Source of the DNA: Triplophysa rosa
Lineage: Eukaryota; Chordata; Actinopteri; Cypriniformes; Nemacheilidae
Direction: 5' to 3'
Length of the DNA: 64,000 nucleotides
NCBI RefSeq assembly: GCF_024868665.1
Contig: NC_079892.1
Coordinates: 7,638,251 to 7,702,250, forward strand
Shown: one piece after another, positions 12,000-23,148 of the stretch
How the letters are laid out: each line of letters begins with the position of its first letter
Numbering within the stretch: position 1 is the first letter of the stretch
Translations under genes and position numbers: made by a program
Notes under the pieces: generated by a model
The model's input: only the letters and a program-made list of their open reading frames with translations
What the model was told of the DNA's origin: nothing
The model's database searches: none

Positions 12000-12890
12000 A
12001 TCTAAGTCACAAAACCAATCTGAATGTTTTATGACACACATCCAGTTCTTTCTGACTCAATGATCTGGTCTGATGGTAAATTTTAGTCAGTTCTCCACAA
12101 AAAGTCAACTATGTTAGGTTTGGTATCATAATAATAAATGTTGCGGTTTAAAAGATTCATTTTAAAATCTTTGTCAGTGACTGACAGAGGAAAAGTATAT
12201 TTTGCAATTTGGGTTTTAAGAAACCAGCATATGTGTCTGTCCTGTGGTGATGGTTTCCACAGTCACTTGGAGCTGTTTTGACTTTGTAAATCGAAGTAAA
12301 TTGATCTGAGGAATCTATTTCGAACTTCAAAAGACTTCTGGTTTGCTAAGCCGCAGAAGAAACCCGCAAGCAGGCAATTACTAAACAATTTCTGACATCT
12401 GTTTTACCACCACTTTGGTTGCATGGTTAATAAAACGTCTCAAGGGTCAGCATGTGTTTCTCCTTTCTAATAGACTTTAAAGATGTGTTAATACACACAG
12501 CACACGCTAAAGACGTGTTTCGGAGCTGATAATTCTGACATCTGGTGACAAGTAAAACAGTGATTTATTTTGCTTTGCCCCTGTTTCTTTAACGTCAACG
12601 GTGAATAGTGTTTGCAACTCCAATATGTTTTTTTTAGAAATTGGACAGCCAATGAGAACAAAATATAATGTAAGGTAAATATAGACACTTAAAAGCAGGG
12701 TGTGTGATCCTGTCCAGAAACATTTTTTGTCATGTTGGTTGTAAATCTCTTTACATCCTGATAGCAATTAAGAAGTATAGTGGTCAAATAATATTTTTAT
12801 AATTATATATCGTCTGTGAAAGGCGTAGGACAAAATAAAACTTTCGCCCAATCAAAACGTTCTGGCTGAACGCTGTGACTGGTCATGTGT
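12000..12890. other. Intergenic DNA, no gene recognised
   Basis: AT-rich sequence with only short, unrecognised open frames, lying between the nested insertion and the DIRS element. Confidence 0.45.
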
Positions 12891-12964
12891 ACATTTTCAG
12901 CCAATGTATTTTTCATACCACTGCGCACCCTGTTCACGCAGACATCATACGTCATCAGCGCACT

Positions 12965-14136
12965 CATGTCTGCATGAGGAACTGACGAAGATGTGGAACG
13001 CCCATTTTTTGGCTCGTACACGTCAGACCAGTTCAGTCGCTCTTTCTTCCCTCGATGGTGGGGCAGCTAGAGGCTATGTCGACGTGCCCCAGGTGGAACG
13101 TGCAGTCGCGGTGCACCTGTGCCCGCAGGCGGCGTCCACCTGGAGAGGCCGACCGAAACTCCCGTCCAAAGCGTGTAGGACTTCGGCATCATTGGTGTCG
13201 AAGGCTTACTTTGCTGTGTGCCAAGCTGCCTCCTCTCTCCACGCCATGGCCATCCTGCAGGTCCACCAGGCCAAGGCGTTGAAAGAGATCCACGAGGGTA
13301 AGACCGACCCAGGGCTAACGCAGGAACTCCGCACCGACACCGACCTCGCCCTACGGGCAACCAAGGTGATCGCGCGGGCCCTGGGTCGGGCGATGTCCAC
13401 TCTTGTGGTCCAGGAGAGGCATCTCTGGCTTTACCTTGCGCAGATGAGTGACGCCGAGAAAGTCCGCTTTCTTGATGCGCCCATTGAGCAGGGTGGGCTG
13501 TTTGGTGACACTGTCGAGGACTTCACTCAGCAGTTCTCGGCAGTAAAGAAGCAGACGGAGGCAATCAGCCACATCCTGCCCCGCCGTGACTCGTCCGCAC
13601 ACAGGCCTTTGAGATCCCGTGCGGCGCCTGCTCCCCAGCATCCGTCGATCCGGGACGTGAACCAGACAGCCGACGCGCTCTTTCGTCAGTCGACGCCTCG
13701 CAGAGAGTGGCGACTCCACCCCCGCGCAGTCCAGCTCATTTGGGTGCAGTTTGGGCAGGCTCAGGTAGACCTGTTTGCCTCCCTGGAAACCACCCATTGC
13801 CCGCTTTGGTACTCCCTCTCCGAGGCTCCCCTCGGCACGGATGCCCTAGCGCACAGCTGGCCGCGGGACAAGCGGAAGTACCCCTTCCCCCCAATGAGCC
13901 TCATTGCACAGACTCTGTGCAAGGTCAGGGAAGAGGAGCATCAAGTGTTACTCGTTGCGCCACACTGGCCCAACCGGTCTTGGTTCTCGGAGCTAATGCT
14001 CTTGATGACAGCTCCCCCCTGGCCGATTCCCCTGACGAAGGACCTGCTTTCCCAGGGGAAGGGCACGTTATGGCATCCCAGGCCAGACCTCTGTAACCTC
14101 CATGTCTGGCCCCTGGACGGGACGAGGAGATCCTGA
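12965..14136 (+). pseudogene. DIRS retrotransposon gag fused to the end of RT/RNase H
   Basis: One long frame (stop at 14,134-14,136) carries two unrelated parts. The first, to about 13,650, is a DIRS-type Gag (LDGGAARGYVDVP, HAMAILQVHQAKALKEIHEG, LFGDTVEDF). The second, from about 13,655, is the C-terminal part of DIRS RT/RNase H (NQTADALFRQ, QVDLFASLETTHCPLWY, VLLVAPHWPNRSWFSELM). The RT palm and most of RNase H, normally between them, are missing, so an internal in-frame deletion joined the two. GC content is far above the flanks, typical of DIRS coding DNA in fish. The 5' end of gag is also lost or mutated; the nominal first Met at 12,904 lies in non-homologous sequence. Confidence 0.8.
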
Positions 14137-15121
14137 GTGGCCTGCCCCCGGCGTTGGTAGAGACCATATCTCAGGCAAGGGCACCAGCCACTAGGCGACT
14201 GTTCGTCTACAAGTGGCACCTCTTCTCGTCCTGGTGCTCTTCTCAAAGAGAAGACCCACGGAGTTGTGCGATCCTTTCTACAAGAGAGACTCGAGACTAA
14301 CCTCTCCCCATCCACACTGAAAGTGTTTGTAGCTGCCATTGCCGCTCATCACAAGTCAGTTGCTGGAAAGTCTCTAGGACAGCACGACCTGGTCATCAGT
14401 TTCCTAAGGGGCGCGAGAAGGCGGAATCCGCCTCGTCCGCGCTCCATACCCTCTTGGGTCCTTGATGTGGCCCTGGTGGACCTCATCAGGCCCCCCTTCG
14501 AGCCCCTAGGAGATGCCACTCTTTCTCATCTCACGATGAAGACCGTTCTCCTGATGGTGCTCGCCTCCATCAAGAGGGTAGGGGGACCTACAAGCATTCT
14601 CCATGTCCCCTGACTGCCTAGAATTCGGACCCAGGGATTCTCACATTATCCTGAGACCTTGGCCCGGCTACGTGCCCAAAGTTCCCACCACTCCTTTTCG
14701 GGACCAGGTGGTGAACTTACAGGCGCTCCCCACCGGGGAGGAAGACCCAACCCCGTCCGTGTTGTGTCCAGTATGCGCACTGCGCCTCTACTTAGACCGC
14801 ACGCAGAGCTTCAGGAGCTCGGATCAGCTCTTTGTCTGTCTCGGAGGTCAGCAGAAGGGGAGGGCTGTCTCCAAACAGAGGTTGGCGCACTGGATTGTGG
14901 ACGCTGTCACAACGGCCTACCAATCCCAAAACCGCCCGTGCCCACTAGCAGTGAGAGCTCACTCCACCTGGGGTATAGCCTCCTCGTGGGCACTGGCACG
15001 CAGCGCCTCTCTGACAGACATATGCAGAGCTGCGGGTTGGGCTACACCCAACACCTTCGCGAGGTTCTACAACCTCAGCGTAGAACCGGTGTCAGCCCGC
15101 GTCCTGCATGGCAACATGTAG
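14137..15121 (+). pseudogene. DIRS tyrosine recombinase, inactivated
   Basis: This follows the RT/RNase H part directly, as in DIRS elements, whose integration uses a tyrosine recombinase instead of a DDE integrase. The N-terminal core-binding region is visible as LSPSTLKVFVAAIAAHH. The first catalytic Arg is in ASIKRVG (about 14,575). The box II region is RAHSTWGIASSWAL (about 14,955-15,000), and the Tyr nucleophile is in TFARFYNL (about 15,050-15,075). Defects: a frameshift near 14,240, a +1 shift in a G run near 14,582, and Trp in place of the box II Arg expected after HST. The stop is TAG at 15,119-15,121. The active site is incomplete, so it cannot be functional. Confidence 0.85.
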
Positions 15122-16190
15122 GACCAGCAACCGGTAGGGTGTATGCCTATGATAGTACCTTCCCCCCTTTTTCTCGAGTGGGTCAGCGTACTAATTCAGC
15201 CTCCCTTCTTTCCCCACTGGGCGAAGAACAGGCACTCCATCCATCACTAAGCAAGCACCTCCTGCGGGCGGGCTGGGCAGATCAGCCCTGCCCCTTGGGC
15301 CGGGTACCACCTGAGTTATTCACAACATAGCTCTAACCGGACCCAGTGCTACCGGACGTTCTAACCCCCCAGCAGGGCGGTTCCGTCTGATGTATCCTCA
15401 TGATTGGTTCCCACCTTGGTAACCCATGACCTTCCCTAGGTGGACCTCCACCTCGCGGTTAACTCCTTCAGTCCGCACATTCTTCCCATGAGTTCTCCCC
15501 TAACGGTGAGACCATGTTGGTATCTCCACTAAACTCCTCCCTACGGTAGGAAGTGGCCTCTGAAGCGCATCCCCCGCTTGAGGAAGTAGCGCTTACCCAG
15601 TGGCCTTACGGTACCAGGCGGCTTCTCGCTGTTAGAGAAACAAGGCCGCCGCTTGTGAGGCCGAAGGCAGGGGCCCACCTTTCAAAAAGCTCTGGGACCC
15701 CCTACCTACCCACTGGTAGGTTACAATTTCGCAGTAGCGCTCACGGCTGACACGCCCAGGCCAGTCATCGTCGCTTCGCTAGAGATTGTGACAGGGCACA
15801 GTATTGTGGCGTTTTCCATAGGAACCCCATCTGTCGGCTCGACACGACAGAATGGGAACGTCTTGGTTACGGATGTAACCTCAGTTCCCTGATGGAGGGA
15901 ATGAGACATTGTGTCCTTCTTGCCACAACAAGTGCTGCCCATTGCAGCAGTCGTGAGAGGTCTCAGGCTCCTCAGAAATAAGGTGAATGAATGAGGCACG
16001 CCGTCTCCTTTTTATACCCGGATATCCGGGGGCGGAGTCCGGCATGCAAATTTCATTCGCCAATTTCATTGGCCTTTTCTAAGTAGTCGGAAGCGATTGG
16101 TTCTCAAGGACGAACCCCATCTGTCGGCTCGACACAACGTCTCGTTCCCTACATCAGGGAACTGAGGTTACATCCGTAACCAAGACGTTT
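15122..16190 (+). mobile_element. DIRS 3' region with inverted terminal sequences
   Basis: This is non-coding sequence after the recombinase. It contains the direct repeat ggaaccccatctgtcggctc (near 15,822 and, with one base changed, near 16,111). It also holds a long inverted repeat: gtcttggttacggatgtaac... at 15,857-15,906 and its complement at 16,139-16,189. Such complementary terminal blocks are characteristic of DIRS elements, which use them to form circular intermediates. No matching left terminus was found near 12,900, so the element is 5'-truncated. Confidence 0.6.
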
Positions 16191-16277
16191 TGTGTTGTTG
16201 TCATAACCTTTATTGCAGTTAACACAAAACAACATTAAATTACTGAATTAGCTGCCAGAAGATTTTAAAAACTAAAC

Positions 16278-16760
16278 TTAAAGGGAATTCTCTCAATTTA
16301 CTCACCCTCGTGTCATCCCAAATGAACATAACTTCCTTTTTCAGGTGAACACAAATGACAAATTTTATATTAAAAATATTGTCGCGCTATCTTCTTAGGA
16401 CTCAAAATACATAGGCAAATTCATATTTTTAGCTTTTACATCAAGTCGAAATGTAAACCAGTAGATCCGAATAATACTTTTAAATATGGCTGCACGTCTA
16501 ATGCCTCGCTCAGACTTGACTTTGAGCATGCGAAATTAGTTCGGAATGTGGTACGAAAATGGGCAGGAGCGATACCTCCATTTTTTACATTTCTGTACGG
16601 AGAGGTCACAGTGTGACATTTTTATCTTCTAGTGGTCTCAGGCACTCACGTGACGCGAATTCGCAGGTCAGAGTTCACCAAACGTGAAGTTTGCTACGCA
16701 GCGAAATTCGCTTGCGCATGAATGCAAGTCAATGGAACGAAAATTCAAGTGTGACCGCGG
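16278..16760. repeat. Fragments of two DNA-transposon families
   Basis: 16,278-16,345 is one end of the TTAA foldback MITE (ttaaagggaattctctcaat). From about 16,490 to 16,760 lies a CpG-rich fragment (acgcgaattcgcaggtcaga, ttcgcttgcgcatgaatgca, ending tgaccgcggctta) that looks like a decayed fish DNA transposon. Boundaries are approximate. Confidence 0.45.
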
Positions 16761-16929
16761 CTTAAGTTTTATTCTCATTGGTTCATGCGTCCCATGACTA
16801 GTTGCCATATGCCTTGTCGCGCTCAAGAGCCATTTGCCTATAAGTTAACATTAACCACACATGTTCGGGTGTGTGTTATGGGTTTTCAATACACATTTTT
16901 TTTGTTGAACCTCAGATTTTTTTTACCCG

Positions 16930-17450
16930 TAACAAGCTGCGGAAAAAATGAAGAGACTATTTCAAAATGTAAAAACAGCTTTTTTGAATTTACTTTTTAT
17001 AGGTATGTGTTTACTGTAGGTAAATTAAAAAAATGTGTCAATCTGCGAACTTCTAGCAATATTTCTCCCAAATGTCCAGAAAAAATATGGTTTCTATTTG
17101 CATTTATTCGCAGAAAAAAATGGAGAAACTTATGTTAACAGAAAAGATGCTCTGTATTTTTTCAGGCCTCATGTACTGCAAAGAAAACAATTTTATATTC
17201 AATTTTAAGTGATACAACAGTAATATTTGTACATGTATTTAGGACAAGTTAGGAAACCTCGATTTTTGTCACAATCATTTGTTTTCAGCACATTCTTACA
17301 AAAAACTAATAGTACTTTTTTAAATTGTTATATAACATGGAATGACAGATATTACCCATTTATGCTGTCTTTGTTGCTTGTAATCGGGATAAAGAAAACA
17401 TATCTTAAAACTAAATAATATGAGTAACAAAAACATGAATGACATACAAG
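16930..17450. repeat. Tc1-like non-autonomous element, copy 1
   Basis: It shares an extended diverged match with 26,600-27,114, for example aaaagatgctctgtattttttcag followed by a tactgcaaag block, and a left end near agctgcggaaaaaatgaag. The right end is unclear. It has no coding capacity. Confidence 0.5.
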
Positions 17451-19060
17451 GGTTAACCAATAACTGGAATCGCTTAAATGATGTCAGCCAACCAACAACA
17501 TCATTTCAGAGGTGATTTCATGATTCATTGTATAACATTACAGCATCTAAATGTCTGAACCAGCTCAACCTGACACTTAGGAAACATACTGTACACAGTT
17601 GACTCTTACCTGAAAGCATGTATATTTTTCTAACATCTGTTACAAAAATATGATCGGAATTTTAGTTTGCAGGATAAAAGTTTTTTTTTCTCCTTTTTCT
17701 AAATTTTCTATGTTTCCAATTTAGGGTACAGAGGACCATAACATGTCACTGTTGCCAAGCTCCATATCTGTGAAAAATAACATAGGCTTGCTATTGCCAG
17801 AATAAGATGCACTGAGCTGTCATTGAGGGGGCGAAGAGGCTTTCGGGAACTTTTGTCTGTTTGAAGATGTTAAAAGGGTCCTGCAGACACTTGGGTGATA
17901 GGAAATCAAAGTGACCGCTTTTGCCTTTGGACACTGAACGATCCTCAGTTAGAAGAATGTGCGAGAGGGAACGATTTTCAGGTAGGTAAGAAAACAAGAA
18001 TGCAAGTGTTTAGTGATTGAAATGCGTAGTTGTTTTTATGAGCCAAGAACAAGCAGCAGCACCCAAATAAAATGTTGTGCAAACAGCGCATGAACAGACC
18101 GGTTTACAAATACCACCAATAAAAACCTGAAAATGCCTGAAATTTCTAACGCCCAGTTGAAAACATTGCAAGCAGGATTTAACTATTATATAATACACAT
18201 AATATTGTGTTGTTAAATTATTATAAATGTAGCCTAGTGTTGTTAAGAAAAAAATCAGTTTTCTGAACAAGGACTCAGACCGGCCTATCGGTTTTTTAAC
18301 AGTTCATTTAAATTGACCTTCCAAACGAACAACTCAGGAAAAAATCATGTTTTATGTTTTATTACACTCACTGCTTGTGCCGGTTGTGCATGTGCAAAGC
18401 AGGGTCAAACAAAACAGCGAACCAGGTTAATGTGCTTTTATTTTGTGCCCTTACGATAACATAAACTGAACTTTAAAAGCCTTCTGACAGGTAAGATGGT
18501 CCTTACAGGGGTTGTTTCAGAATGTCCTATTCACCATTTATACAAAAAGGCTAAAAAGTATAAGAAGCTGATCGTACACTCATATCAGTTTGTTCAATCT
18601 GAGATCTCAAGTTAAAAACAAACACCAGGCTTACCTGGGTGGCATCTTTGGAACCGCACTGTACTTTGTATTATAATCCCCAACGCTCGATGGCCGGACA
18701 GATGTAATTCAATAGGTTTACCGCAAATGATGTGCACTTGATTTCGCCTTCATGTGATTTCATTCCAGACGAGCAGGCACCGAAAAGTCTGGAGAGAAGA
18801 CATTTATTAATGTTCCCAAGTTGACATTTCAATTTATTCGACTATTGTCTGACATGCGGGTGAGATTCAGATGGTGTAGTTTTGTTATTTACACAGTTAC
18901 ACTCCCGGTGCGCACGCGGTATTAATCCTGTCATTCTGAGTTTAAAGCAACGCTTAAAAAAATTAAGAATTCTTGTGTTCTTTGACGATCAGTATGGAGC
19001 AGTATGGGTCTTTGATGAGGAAAGCAGTTTTGAATAGTGTTTAAACAACAAATTTTGAGA
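17451..19060. other. Intergenic DNA, no gene recognised
   Basis: No recognisable exon, RNA gene or clear element was found. Scattered short open frames do not resemble proteins. Confidence 0.45.
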
Positions 19061-19274
19061 TTTTTTTACACTGAAAAAAAAATCCCGTAAAAAAACATTT
19101 TTTGGCAGCTGTTAATTAACAGTTTTTCCTGTAAAATTACACATTTCCTCTTTTTCTCTTGTAAAACCTTTTGTGTAATTTGACGGTTTTTGACTGTATT
19201 TTAAGTGTAAGTGTAAATAGCAATAGATGCAATAGCAATAACTTGTTGAGATATTAAAGCCCTCCACATACCCC

Positions 19275-19757
19275 TAACCTTACCCTAAACCTAAACTTTA
19301 TGAATAAAAATGAATTTTAAGTCTTAAATCAATTTTATTGAAAACAAATGCCTTTATGATCTGTAATGTGAAAGAGCGTTTTCAGCAAGAGGTGGAGTAG
19401 AACCCCAGTCTCAGTGCCAAAGCAATACAAACTTTACACCTTAAGCCACTGGAGTCACTGTTTGAAATGGCGTCGATCTCATAGCCGCGGGAAGTGGGGG
19501 TGCTGCCCTGGCGTCGAGCGAAAAGAAAAACTGAAACAGTGTGAAAGATAAATAAATAAAGGCAGAGACTATTTGCACCAGGTCCGCCCACCAATATGTG
19601 ATTGGAATAGAGAATATGTAAGAACGACTTCATTTTGAACAATGACTGCAGTGGCGTAAGGTGTAAAGTCTGTATAGTGTGACACAGGAGGCCGGGGTTC
19701 TAATTAAACTCTCGCATTTGTTTTCAATAAAATTTTTATTCAGAAAGTTTAGGGTAA
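19275..19757. repeat. Long foldback element, nearly full-length pairing
   Basis: The outer arms (about 19,275-19,352 and 19,706-19,757) pair: ttttattgaaaacaaatgcc against gcatttgttttcaataaaat. The inner arms also pair: aaactttacaccttaagcca against the complement of tggcgtaaggtgtaaagtct, and gtagaaccccag against ccggggttcta. The whole segment could therefore fold into one imperfect hairpin with arms of about 170 nt. Confidence 0.7.
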
Positions 19758-19859
19758 AGTAACGTTATTTGCAACTTTTTTAAGTATCAATAGCATCTAA
19801 CTACTATTTCTACTTAATGCAAAGAAAATACAGCTATTTTCGGTTAGAGTAAAAAGCAT

Positions 19860-20760
19860 TGCTGCCTTGGGCGGGCTATTTGTAACATTACTCGTGTGTA
19901 AATAGACACTCCGTAAATGAAATGTTTTATCAAAAATAAATATAATACATTTTATTAATGTGTCTATTCACTAATATCCATTGAAAACATTAATAACGTC
20001 ACTGTTTTTGCTTTAATAACGTTACTGTTACAATGACAACGCAAGTGTCTTATGACGTCACGGCGTTAGTGAAGGTCAAGTGTCATGAGCGGTCTTGTCC
20101 AAATGGCGCAAAAACGAATTTCAGACTTTTTTACCTCATGCAGGACTTCAGCAGCGTCAATCCAGAAAGAAATGCCACTTTCGGAGTTTTGCATGCAGGC
20201 CAGCAGAAAAGAAAGACAGTTATTTCTTGATTTGAGATTGTGGCTAATAGGTCTACAGGCAGAATGTGTAACGTTACGGGTTGATTTCTGTGCTGTTGCC
20301 GTGCAGCATGCAGTTGTTTAATCGCGTGACCGGTTTGCCCATGGTTTTTGTTTGGGTGGTTAAGCTGCCGCCGCGCAGCTAGTTTCAACAGATTGTGCTT
20401 TGGCTATAGGCATACATATAACATACATGCGTTTATATGTTTGTTTTTATGCTGCATCCTATAATCACACTGGGATCTTCTTTATTCTCGGCAGCAACTA
20501 ATTTTTGCCTCCGTTATTTATTAACATTAAACTTAAGCGGCTCGCCCATGGCACAGTCATAACACAGTCATAAAAAAAAATCACAGCACCCTCTGCTCAC
20601 AATACGTTCCCGCGGCTATGGTCGATCTTACACTTTCTCATATTCATCATTCAAATCACATATTGGTGGGCGGAGCTAGTGCAAATAGTCTCTGCCAACA
20701 AGGCGGGCTATTTGTACTCAGTGTAAATAGACACTCTGATTTTAAAAGGACTGTAAAACA
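19860..20760. repeat. Dispersed direct and inverted repeat blocks linked to the foldback
   Basis: The block ggcgggctatttgta...gtgtaaatagacactc occurs at about 19,869 and again at about 20,703 in direct orientation. The block cacatattggtgggcgga...gcaaatagtctctgcc (20,659-20,698) is the inverted complement of sequence at about 19,560-19,600 inside the foldback. This suggests one larger, rearranged element spanning about 19.1-21.0 kb, flanked by related tracts rich in tgtaaaa and cagttttt. No coding sequence is seen. Confidence 0.5.
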
Positions 20761-21678
20761 ATCCCTTAAAAACTGAAAATGTTCAGGCAGCTCGGGCGCC
20801 AGAAATATTCTGTAAAAATAACAGTTTTTCTTCTAAAATAACATGTTTTTCCTCTTTTTCTTGTAAATTTGACCATTTTTCACCGGATTTCAATAATACA
20901 TGAAAAATCTGTTTATAAAACTGTAAAATTACAGTTTTTTGATCCCATTATATGTGAAAAATCTTTAAAAAAAACAGTAAAATTCAGTAAAATTACTTTT
21001 TTCCAGCTATTAAGTTTTAGAAAGGGGACACAGTCTGGATATGAAAGACAAGAATAATGCTTAAATTTTCTCTCATCTAATTGAGGTCTGGGAAATCTCA
21101 TACGAGGTTTTCCTTTTCTACTTGTTGTTTTCGTACAGGTCGCATTTAATCCCTCAATGTTTTGCTGCCCGAGATCATCAAGATAACGTCTGTTAGATAA
21201 TTCAGCTTCAGAGGACCATCGCTTTGTTTTTCCAGCATTTGTTTGCTTGTTAAAGTGATCACATCCACAGCAATTAAAATGGTGAGTTCCATGTCGTGTT
21301 TGTTTTTGTTTACTTCATTACTCCACATTAAAAGCACACATTCTACTTCAGGCCTAAAAAGTCATCAACTCAGGACTTTGCAGTGCCGTCCCTTTTTTTG
21401 GGTAAACATTGCTTAATATCTAGCAGGAGATTCATCTGTTATGTGGAAGCATCTTGGGTTCAACCGAGTTAAAATCCTGGAGGGTGACTGGCCCGAGGCT
21501 TCGGCTCGCAAATGTTATTGTATTACATCTCAAGCATATCAGCGCTGTTTCAATAGCGATAACATTGGAAACAAAGTCAATTTTCTGTCAGGTCTCATAA
21601 TTCTCTTGAAGATCAAAAAGTTAGCTTAGCTGGCGTGATGGGCTGTAAAGGTGTTATTGGCGGCGGCCACAGATTCCT

Positions 21679-21732
21679 AGAAAAATTTTCACATACTTAT
21701 TTTCACATACTTAAAATTTTCACATACTTAAA
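21679..21732. repeat. Short tandem repeat, three units
   Basis: Three copies of an 18-20 bp unit based on ttttcacatactta. No function is evident. Confidence 0.7.
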
Positions 21733-21939
21733 AGGAGCTTTTAAGTCTCCTTAGAAGATCCTATAGAATGATTCAGTTTGTCAAAGATATGTGCGTGTAT
21801 ATTACTGAAGTGCTGAAAGGGAATTCATTCATTTTTATTGCCCAGATGTTAGGCCAGAACGCACACATGCATACATCTATGTGTGTATGTGTTTGATCAA
21901 ATGGATAGAACACAATTTTTTTTTAAGTTACATTAATGG

Positions 21940-22062
21940 GCTTTTTGCCTTTATTATGATAGGATAATGGAGAGGTGACAGGAAAGTGCTGGGTAGAGAC
22001 TAACTGGCAAGCGAACTAGCGCTATATGTCGGCGCACTAACCACCAGGCTATTTGCGCCGAC
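21940..22062 (-). repeat. tRNA-derived SINE, minus strand
   Basis: On the minus strand the sequence runs from a tRNA-like head (agcctggtggttagtgcgccgac) to a body related to the SINE at 54,560-54,703. The box B equivalent is degraded. Similar elements are dispersed in fish genomes. Confidence 0.5.
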
Positions 22063-22069
22063 GGATAGA

Positions 22070-22255
22070 ACACTCTTAAAAATAAAGCTGCTTCACAATG
22101 CCATAGAAGAACCTTTTTTGTCTAAATGGTTCCATAAAGAAACTTTAACATCCGAAGAACCTTTCTGTTTTACAAAAGGTTCTTTGTGGCGAAAAAAGTT
22201 TTTTCAGATTATAAAAAGATAAGAAAGAGATGGTTCTTTAAAAACATCTGCTGGG
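22070..22255. repeat. MITE related to the copy at 33,011, right end lost
   Basis: It begins with the same terminus, cactcttaaaaataaag, and contains the same blocks (agaagaacctttttt, atggttctttaaa). The terminal ttttttaagagtg seen at 33,206 is not found. Confidence 0.55.
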
Positions 22256-22765
22256 TAGGGCATAGAAAACACCATTAGGTCAGTATAAAATCAAAAGAAT
22301 TCTTTGGCAAGTCCCCACAACGAAACAAACTTGTATGTGTGTGTCTGTGTGTCCTTTACTCTGACAAAGAAAAATCTGCTGATGTCTTTTCTGATCGACT
22401 AATGGCTGAAATCATATACTTGAAACCGTACAACCACTTGAAAAGTAAACTTCTTGGAACAGTACTTATCAAGCAGGCTCCACATATTTTCTCAAGCACT
22501 ACAAAATGTATGGTAACGTCTACATTGAGTGCTTTTGTTCATGTCAAATATATGATTCAATATAGCTGATTTAACCTGACTGTAGTAGGTTACTCCAAAG
22601 AGAACGTCAGTTTTATAGTTCAGATCAGGTGGAAACCTCTCCCTGCACTAATAGCCAAAAACATCTGCCAGAAAGATGGAAAATTTGCATGAAAGCCCAA
22701 TTAGGTCTCCCAGCATTTCCAGAGCTACCCAAGCAGCCTGATTTATGGACACGCGTCATGTACTA

Positions 22766-23148
22766 CACTGTAAAACTTTGCGATAGTTTTGCAGTTTGCC
22801 AGTAACTTACTGTAGATTTAATTACTAGCACTGTTTTCAATTTGAGTTAAACTTTACTTTAACCAAAATTAAAACACCTTGACTTTTGAGATTCAAAATG
22901 AGCAAGAAGAGACTGGCATTAGCACAGCAGCACTGCAAAAATGACATTCTTCCTAAGCATTTTTTCCTTGTTATTTGAAACTTCTTAAATTATGATACGT
23001 TTACATAACAAGAAAAGTGACCTAAGATATTTAGTCTTGTTTCATGGAAGAAAATAAGAAAAGTTTATGCTTAAAACAAAATTGTAAATTAAATCTACAG
23101 TAAGTTACTGGCAAACCTGCTGCAAAACTACAGCAAAGTTTTACAGTG
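22766..23148. repeat. Foldback element with about 60-bp terminal inverted repeats
   Basis: The left arm starts CACTGTAAAACTTTGC and continues through gccagtaacttactgtagat. The right arm is its complement, starting atctacagtaagttactggc and ending GTTTTACAGTG. Between the arms is another repeat-like block (agcactgcaaaaatgacatt). There is no ORF. Confidence 0.75.

Noticed and set aside
12904..14136. 410-codon open frame as a possible host gene
   Set aside because: Its content is DIRS Gag and RT/RNase H; the first residues before about 12,965 lie outside homologous sequence.
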